Shown here: piece after piece, positions 59,809 to 64,000 of the stretch | Position numbering within the stretch: position 1 is the first letter of the stretch | Layout: every line of letters starts with the position of its first letter | Assembly (NCBI RefSeq): GCF_041435435.1 | Contig: NZ_CP108494.1 | Coordinates: forward strand, 4,374,501-4,438,500 | Length of the DNA stretch: 64,000 nt | Direction of reading: 5' to 3' | Source: Streptomyces sp. NBC_01241 | GTDB taxonomy: Bacteria; Actinomycetota; Actinomycetes; Streptomycetales; Streptomycetaceae | Program-made: the position numbers and the translations under genes | The notes under the pieces: model-generated | The model's database searches: none | What the model was told of the DNA's origin: nothing | The model's input: the letters and a program-made list of their open reading frames with translations, nothing else

Positions 59809-60690
59809 TCACTTCAATACGGCGGTGACGTCCCGGGTCTCGACATGCATTCCCAGGGGCACCCGCCAGGCGTCCACGCAGACGGTGTACGTCTTCGTCC
59901 GTGCGGCTCCCGCGTCGATCGGCGCGGGCAGCGGCGCGGACGACTCGACGGTCGCCCAGTCGATCCCCAGCCCGCCGATGACGTGCGTGGCGAAGGTGAC
60001 CGTCCCCGACCGCGCCGGTGATCCTCCGGTGTTACGGAATTCCACCGTCACCTTCTCGCACCAGCGCTCGTCCGTGGCCGCCCGCTCCGGGGCGCCCGCC
60101 ACCAGCACGGCAGGCCCCGCGGGCGGGGTGGAGCCGGGTGCGGGTACGGATGGGGGCGCGGGCTCCGTGGAGCCGCTTCCCGCACCGCCTGAGCCGCCGG
60201 TGCTGCCGCTTCCGCTTCCGCCGCTTCCGCTTCCGCCGCTCGTACCGCCGGTACTGCCCGCCTCTCCTGCACCGCCCGTACCGCCCGTACCGGCTGTGCC
60301 AGGAGCCCCCGGCGTTTGGCCGGTTTTGCCGCCCACGGCACCCGTAGCCCCGCCGGGGGAGGCATCGGCGGAGGTGTCCGGCGAGGGCCCGCCGTCATCG
60401 TCGGCCCGGCCCTCGGCACTCCGGCCACCCTTGTCGCCCTTGCTGTCCTTGGTATCCCCGCCGGCTTTGCCGCCCCTGTCCAGTGGCACCAGCGTCACCT
60501 TCCCCGACGGCGCCACCGTCCCGGCAAGCGGTCTTTCCGGGCCCGTGCCCGCCGCGCCGACCGCCACGTAGCCGTCGTTCGCCGTACCGCCGCCGCAGGC
60601 GGCCAGCGTGCCGCCCAGACACAGCACGGCCGCCGAGGCGGCGATCACGGTGCCCCGGCGGCCGGTCGAGTCGCGTATCTGACGTCGCAT
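59809..60690 (-). CDS. putative lipoprotein with long Gly/Ser/Thr linker
   Basis: 293 residues. Lipobox in GGTLAACGGG (Cys about 32). A roughly 130-residue low-complexity spacer (GTAGTGGTGGAGEAGSTGGT, SGSGGSGSGSTGGSGG) leads to a C-terminal beta domain of about 95 residues (EKVTVEFRNTGGSPARSGTV, FATHVIGGLGIDW, TYTVCVDAW) that resembles cell-surface Ig/cellulose-binding-like modules. Probably held at the envelope through a flexible stalk. 67 bp after sigN in the same direction. Confidence 0.85.
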   Translation of the reverse strand: MRRQIRDSTGRRGTVIAASAAVLCLGGTLAACGGGTANDGYVAVGAAGTGPERPLAGTVAPSGKVTLVPLDRGGKAGGDTKDSKGDKGGRSAEGRADDDGGPSPDTSADASPGGATGAVGGKTGQTPGAPGTAGTGGTGGAGEAGSTGGTSGGSGSGGSGSGSTGGSGGAGSGSTEPAPPSVPAPGSTPPAGPAVLVAGAPERAATDERWCEKVTVEFRNTGGSPARSGTVTFATHVIGGLGIDWATVESSAPLPAPIDAGAARTKTYTVCVDAWRVPLGMHVETRDVTAVLK

Positions 60691-60757
60691 CGCGCCAGTG
60701 TGGCTGACGGTCCGTCAAATCGGAAGTCTCGCGCTGCGGTGTGGCAGCCCGCGGCGG

Positions 60758-61624
60758 TCAGTCGGCGATGAGCCCTTCCCTGAGCTGGGCGAGCGTACGG
60801 GTCAGCAGGCGCGAGACGTGCATCTGCGAGATGCCGACCTCCTCGCCGATCTGCGACTGGGTCATGTTGGCGAAGAACCGCAGCATGATGATCTGGCGCT
60901 CGCGCGGCGGGAGCTTGGCCAGCAGCGGCTTGAGCGATTCGCGGTACTCGACGCCCTCCAGCGCCGAGTCCTCGTACCCCAGCCGGTCCGCCAGGGAGCC
61001 CTCGCCGCCGTCGTCCTCGGGCGAGGGCGAGTCCAGCGAGGAGGCGGTGTACGCGTTGCCGACGGCCAGGCCGTCGACCACGTCCTCCTCGGAGACGCCG
61101 AGCGCCTTGGCCAGTTCCGGCACGGTCGGCGAACGGTCGAGCTTCTGGGCGAGCTCGTCGCTGGTCTTGGTCAGCGCGAGGCGCAGCTCCTGGAGCCGGC
61201 GCGGGACGCGCACGGACCACGAGGTGTCGCGGAAGAAGCGTTTGATCTCGCCGACGACGGTCGGCATCGCGAACGTCGGGAATTCCACGCCGCGTTCGCA
61301 GTCGAACCGGTCGATCGCCTTGATCAGGCCGATCGTGCCGACCTGGACGATGTCTTCCATCGGCTCGTTGCGGCTGCGGAACCGCGCCGCGGCGTACCGC
61401 ACCAGCGGGAGGTTGAGCTCGATGAGCGTGTCCCGTACATAGGCACGCTCCGGGCTGTCCGTCCCATCGGGGCCCGGTGCGGGCCCCAGCGCGGCGAGCC
61501 GCAGGAACAGTGAGCGGGACAGAGTGCGGGTGTCGATGGCTTCCGGCGAGCTGGTGAGCACAACGGGTGCGGGTGCGCTCTTCGTGAGCGTGAGCACCTT
61601 CGAGCTGCCCTGTTCTGCGGACAT
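60758..61624 (-). CDS. sigN: SigB/F-family sigma factor, SigN-like
   Basis: 288 residues, sigma-70 group 3 (SigB/F/G). Region 2: RYAAARFRSRNEPMEDIVQV, GLIKAIDRFDCERGVEFPTF; region 3 around VRVPRRLQELRL; region 4: LPPRERQIIMLRFFANMTQS, VGISQMHVSRLLTRTL. From memory, sigN is the direct neighbour of sigF in S. coelicolor and acts in aerial hyphae; the identification rests on this order. ATG 61624 has AGGGGGTGG upstream; a SigB/N-type promoter candidate lies 68 bp upstream. Confidence 0.9.
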   Translation of the reverse strand: MSAEQGSSKVLTLTKSAPAPVVLTSSPEAIDTRTLSRSLFLRLAALGPAPGPDGTDSPERAYVRDTLIELNLPLVRYAAARFRSRNEPMEDIVQVGTIGLIKAIDRFDCERGVEFPTFAMPTVVGEIKRFFRDTSWSVRVPRRLQELRLALTKTSDELAQKLDRSPTVPELAKALGVSEEDVVDGLAVGNAYTASSLDSPSPEDDGGEGSLADRLGYEDSALEGVEYRESLKPLLAKLPPRERQIIMLRFFANMTQSQIGEEVGISQMHVSRLLTRTLAQLREGLIAD

Positions 61625-61691
61625 GCCACCCCCTTGAGGTCGCGGACGGTCGCGTGGAGCCGCGACCTTCGGAGGAACGCAGCCTCCACCT

Positions 61692-61717
61692 GAATACCGG
61701 AGGCGGGGCCACGGCAA
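61692..61717 (-). promoter_or_regulatory. SigB/N-type promoter candidate upstream of sigN
   Basis: Minus strand: GTTT (61717-61714), 16-bp spacer, CGGTAT (61697-61692). The Streptomyces SigB-type consensus is about GNNT-N14/16-GGGTAT/C, so one mismatch. Autoregulation by SigN is known for one sigN promoter in S. coelicolor. Confidence 0.4.
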
Positions 61718-61860
61718 ACGCGGTTCCCGCAGAATGTCACATGTCGGCAACACGCTGTAGTGACATGTCGACAAGTCTTTGTGGCATCTGTGCAGTTAAC
61801 GGGGGGTGTGACGCAATTCCGGCCATCCGAACCGGACTTCGAGTGATCTACCCGAACCGG

Positions 61861-62745
61861 TTAGGCCTCGATCCTGTTTGCGGATCGAAGTCGGGCGAAA
61901 CTACGGGCCAGCAGTCTTGACACGTGCATCTGGGAGACCCCCAGTTCCGCGCTGATCTGTGATTGCGTCAAGTTGCTGTAGTAGCGCAGCAACAGGATGC
62001 GCTGCTCGCGTTCGGGCAGCTGTACGAGCAGGTGCCGGACCAGGTCGCGGTGCTCGACCCCGGCGAGGGCCGGGTCCTCATAGCCGAGCCGGTCCAGCAG
62101 TCCGGGCAGGCCGTCGCCCTCCTGGGCGGCCTCCAGTGAGGTCGCGTGGTAGGAGCGCCCCGCCTCGATGCAGGCCAGCACCTCGTCCTCGGAGATCCTC
62201 AGCCGCTCGGCGATCTCCGCGGTGGTGGGCGAGCGGCCGTGGGCGGTCGTCAGGTCCTCGGTGGCGCCGGTGACCTGGACCCAGAGCTCGTGCAGCCGGC
62301 GCGGGACGTGGACGGTGCGTACGTTGTCCCGGAAGTACCGCTTGATCTCGCCCACGACGGTCGGCATGGCGAAGGTCGGGAACTGGACGCCGCGTTCCGG
62401 GTCGAACCGGTCGATGGCGTTGATCAGACCGATCGTGCCGACCTGGACGACGTCCTCCATCGGCTCGTTGCGGCTCCGGAAGCGCGCGGCGGCGTACCGC
62501 ACGAGGGGCAGGTTCGCCTCGATCAGTGCAGCCCGTACCCGGCCGTGTTCCGGAGTCCCCGGCTCCAGGTTCTTGAGCTGGCCGAAGAGGACCTGGGTGA
62601 GTGCCCTGGTGTCCGCGCCCCTGGTCCTGCCGGGCGTTGTCGCGGTGCTGTCGGGGGTCTCGGTCTGGATCGTCTGCGCTGCTTGGACCGTCTGGACGGT
62701 CTGGACGGTCTGGGGAGGCACTTGAGGCGCTGTACTGGCCGGCAC
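61861..62745 (-). CDS. sigF: sporulation sigma factor SigF
   Basis: 294 residues. N-terminus MPASTAPQVPPQ followed by a Gln/Thr/Val repeat (TVQTVQTVQAAQTIQTE) from a TGGACGGTC-type DNA repeat, then sigma-70 group 3 regions 2-4 (RYAAARFRSRNEPMEDVVQV, LPEREQRILLLRYYSNLTQS, LGVSQMHVSRLLARSF). SigF acts in the prespore for spore wall and pigment maturation. The GTG at 62745 has AGAGGGG upstream. 236 bp ahead of sigN on the same strand. Confidence 0.92.
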   Translation of the reverse strand: MPASTAPQVPPQTVQTVQTVQAAQTIQTETPDSTATTPGRTRGADTRALTQVLFGQLKNLEPGTPEHGRVRAALIEANLPLVRYAAARFRSRNEPMEDVVQVGTIGLINAIDRFDPERGVQFPTFAMPTVVGEIKRYFRDNVRTVHVPRRLHELWVQVTGATEDLTTAHGRSPTTAEIAERLRISEDEVLACIEAGRSYHATSLEAAQEGDGLPGLLDRLGYEDPALAGVEHRDLVRHLLVQLPEREQRILLLRYYSNLTQSQISAELGVSQMHVSRLLARSFARLRSANRIEA

Positions 62746-62875
62746 GATGACGCCACCCCTCTGCGGTCAACTTCGGTCAACTCATCCGTCAAAAGCGGTC
62801 ATAGCATCACAAGACATGTCCACTGTGTGCAAGCACCGCATGACGTCGTGTTGGGGTCAACTTGGTTTAAACACT

Positions 62876-62908
62876 AAAAAAAGCCCCTCACCGCAATGGT
62901 GAGGGGCT
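62876..62908 (-). terminator. intrinsic terminator after the Dabb gene
   Basis: Minus strand: 11-bp stem AGCCCCTCACC/GGTGAGGGGCT with 5-base loop, then seven T. The best classical rho-independent terminator in the window. Confidence 0.92.
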
Positions 62909-62942
62909 CGGAGGACCGGCTACGGCAGGCGGAGCGGGCGGA

Positions 62943-63236
62943 TCAGAACGGATAGTCGGCAATCACCCAGGTGGCGAACGCGCGCCACTGGCCGGCGGCG
63001 GCCTGATGGGCCGGATGCTCGATGTAGCGCTTCAGGGCGTCCTCGTCGGCGACCGCGGAGTTGATGGCGAAGTCGTACGCGATCGGCCGGTCGGTGATGT
63101 TCCAGGCGCACTCCCAGAACTCCAGCTCGGGGACCTGCCCCTCCAGCTCCCGGAAGGCCTGCGCCCCGGCGACGACCCGCGGGTCGTCCCGCTCGACGCC
63201 GTCGTTCAGCTTGAACAGGACCAGATGGCGGATCAC
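62943..63236 (-). CDS. Dabb (stress-responsive A/B barrel) family protein
   Basis: 97 residues, dimeric ferredoxin-like barrel. IRHLVLFKLNDGVERDD start, FWECAWNITDRPIAYDFAIN and YIEHPAHQAAAGQWRAFATW match the Dabb consensus including the two conserved His (RHLVLF, EHPAHQ). GTG 63236 follows AGGAG, 9 bp after the stop of the 54-residue gene, so the two are one operon. Role unclear; some Dabb proteins are olivetolic acid cyclase-like. Confidence 0.93.
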   Translation of the reverse strand: MIRHLVLFKLNDGVERDDPRVVAGAQAFRELEGQVPELEFWECAWNITDRPIAYDFAINSAVADEDALKRYIEHPAHQAAAGQWRAFATWVIADYPF

Positions 63237-63245
63237 GGGGTACTC

Positions 63246-63410
63246 CTAGTTCACGAGCGCGGACATGAAGTCCCCGACGCTCTGCGCGGCACTCGAAACG
63301 CCCTCGAACCCTATCTGGACGAGATCCGCCGACCGCTCCGGGGACGCGATGATCGTGTACATAACGAAGACGACTACCACGATGAGAGCTATCTTCTTCG
63401 CTTGCACCAT
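63246..63410 (-). CDS. 54-residue membrane-anchored small protein
   Basis: Reads MVQAKKIALIVVVVFVMYTI then IASPERSADLVQIGFEGVSS, ending SALVN. One N-terminal helix (IALIVVVVFVMYTII) acts as anchor with an amphipathic C-terminal part. AGGGG upstream of ATG 63410, stop TAG at 63246. I recall near-identical small proteins beside Dabb genes in other streptomycetes; function unknown. Co-transcribed with the Dabb gene. Confidence 0.85.
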   Translation of the reverse strand: MVQAKKIALIVVVVFVMYTIIASPERSADLVQIGFEGVSSAAQSVGDFMSALVN

Positions 63411-63886
63411 CAACCCCTGCTTCCCCTTCGATCCCCTGTGCAGTGTGGCGATTCTATCCGCACGGATGGCCGTATCCCTCGGTTGTTTGCGACCACTCCG
63501 CGGCCTTTAAGGACCAAGGGCCCGGTCATGGGGGTCCTTTGCCCTCTCCTGAGGCCTCTGTGAGGCCGCAGGATGGAGGGTGAGCCCTGCGGATCCGACA
63601 GGAATTCCGAGGGGCGGGGGACAGGACGTCACTGTGGGGTCCTCGCCGCGAGCTTTTCCTTGACCGCTGCGAGGGCCTGAACGGCCTGTTCTCCCTCGGG
63701 GGAAGCGGCTTGTCCCCCCGATGCCGCTTCCCCCGACCAGGACTTCCCGGACCGGCTGTGGTCCCGGGTACGACGACCGTCGCGCCCGTGACCACAGCCG
63801 GTCCGCGTGCGTATGGCGCGTCGGTACGCGTCGGTACGCGTCGGTACGCGTCGGTACGCGTCGGTACGAGGCGGTGCGGGAAACTC
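63411..63886. other. intergenic region with 10-bp tandem repeat and inverted repeat
   Basis: About 475 bp. The first 110 bp should hold the promoter of the small-protein/Dabb operon. A perfect 13-bp inverted repeat ACCGGCTGTGGTC lies at 63751-63763/63790-63802. The 10-bp unit TCGGTACGCG is repeated at 63821-63870. No gene supported. Confidence 0.6.
63821..63870. repeat. 10-bp tandem repeat, five copies
   Basis: TCGGTACGCG four times from 63821, then TCGGTACGAG. One unit is about one helical turn, so GTAC sites are in phase. Confidence 0.9.
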
Positions 63887-63917
63887 GAAGGGCCCGACGC
63901 GATGCGCCGGGCCCTTC
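63887..63917 (-). terminator. terminator after tRNA-Ser(CGA)
   Basis: Perfect 10-bp stem GAAGGGCCCG (63887-63896) with 63908-63917, 7 bp past the tRNA 3' end, leading to AGTTTCC on the minus strand. Confidence 0.75.
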
Positions 63918-63924
63918 ACAAGAG

Positions 63925-64000
63925 CGGTAGCGGAGGGATTTGAACCCTCGGTGAGTTTCCCCACACTCGCTTTCGAGGCGAGCTCCTTCGGCCGCTCGGA
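63925..64000 (-). tRNA. tRNA-Ser (anticodon CGA), 5' end outside window
   Basis: Minus strand: anticodon arm with loop CTCGAAA (CGA), long variable arm (GTGGGGAAACTCACC region), T-arm GAGGG-TTCAAAT-CCCTC, acceptor 3' strand CGCTACC and discriminator G. The first dozen bases of the tRNA lie beyond 64000. Reads UCG. Confidence 0.93.

Noticed and set aside
63629..63964. Minus-strand open frame overlapping tRNA-Ser(CGA)
   Set aside because: It starts inside the tRNA and its TDAYRR pattern derives from the 10-bp repeat.

Overview
The window has the hallmarks of a Streptomyces chromosome. G+C is very high, third codon positions are almost always G or C, GTG starts are frequent, and gene content is typical of the genus (sporulation sigma factors, SEC-C/DUF5926 protein, SSI-type protease inhibitor, many RsbW-like ATP-binding proteins, DtpA/Sco/ECuC copper cluster). 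From memory, gene order follows the conserved core of S. coelicolor from about SCO3955 to SCO4036, not far from oriC; I could not align it.

Layout. 1-1389: alpha/beta hydrolase and M24 peptidase. 1723-5314: two ABC exporter pairs (ATPase-permease-ATPase-permease). 5600-7394: Rha-like coiled-coil protein, tRNA-Ser(GCU), HAD phosphatase. 7391-10478: serS and pheA around an 860-bp gap rich in DnaA-box-like nonamers. 10506-16840: leftward copper-handling operon (YcnI, Sco, ECuC, CopCD, DtpA). 17100-27362: two RsbW-like proteins, aminopeptidase P, SpoIIE-type phosphatase, primase-like protein, SEC-C protein, glycerophosphodiesterase, HtrA-like protease. 27408-29353: tRNA-Ser(UGA), frameshifted prim-pol gene, small secreted protein.

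29589-34536 is a five-gene, translationally coupled operon equal in content to the mycobacterial igr cholesterol side-chain operon (ChsE2, ChsH2, ChsE1, ChsH1, Ltp2). It is followed by an ECF sigma factor carrying a hexapeptide-repeat tail and by an acyl-CoA ligase. 37349-41401 is a 1350-residue PAS/kinase/receiver protein whose phosphotransfer residues look lost.

42240-46500 is an accretion zone. It holds tRNA-Ser and tRNA-Arg(ACG) genes, then two further copies of the tRNA-Arg 3' half, one exact and one decayed, each followed by a terminator. They bracket a 1.1-kb remnant (lipoprotein, integrase tail, ligase fragment) and a 2.7-kb module (ECF41 sigma factor plus flavoprotein oxidoreductase).

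46537-54978: DUF2797 protein, amidohydrolase, DNA-binding-like protein, a response regulator that has lost its kinase, secreted EEP phosphatase, and an MFS/TetR efflux unit with three operators. 54988-59057: a MarR-controlled unit whose MFS pump and YceI protein share the same carboxypeptidase-regulatory-like beta domain. 59549-64000: small membrane protein, lipoprotein, sigN- and sigF-like sigma factors, Dabb protein with a 54-residue partner, and tRNA-Ser(CGA) cut by the window edge.
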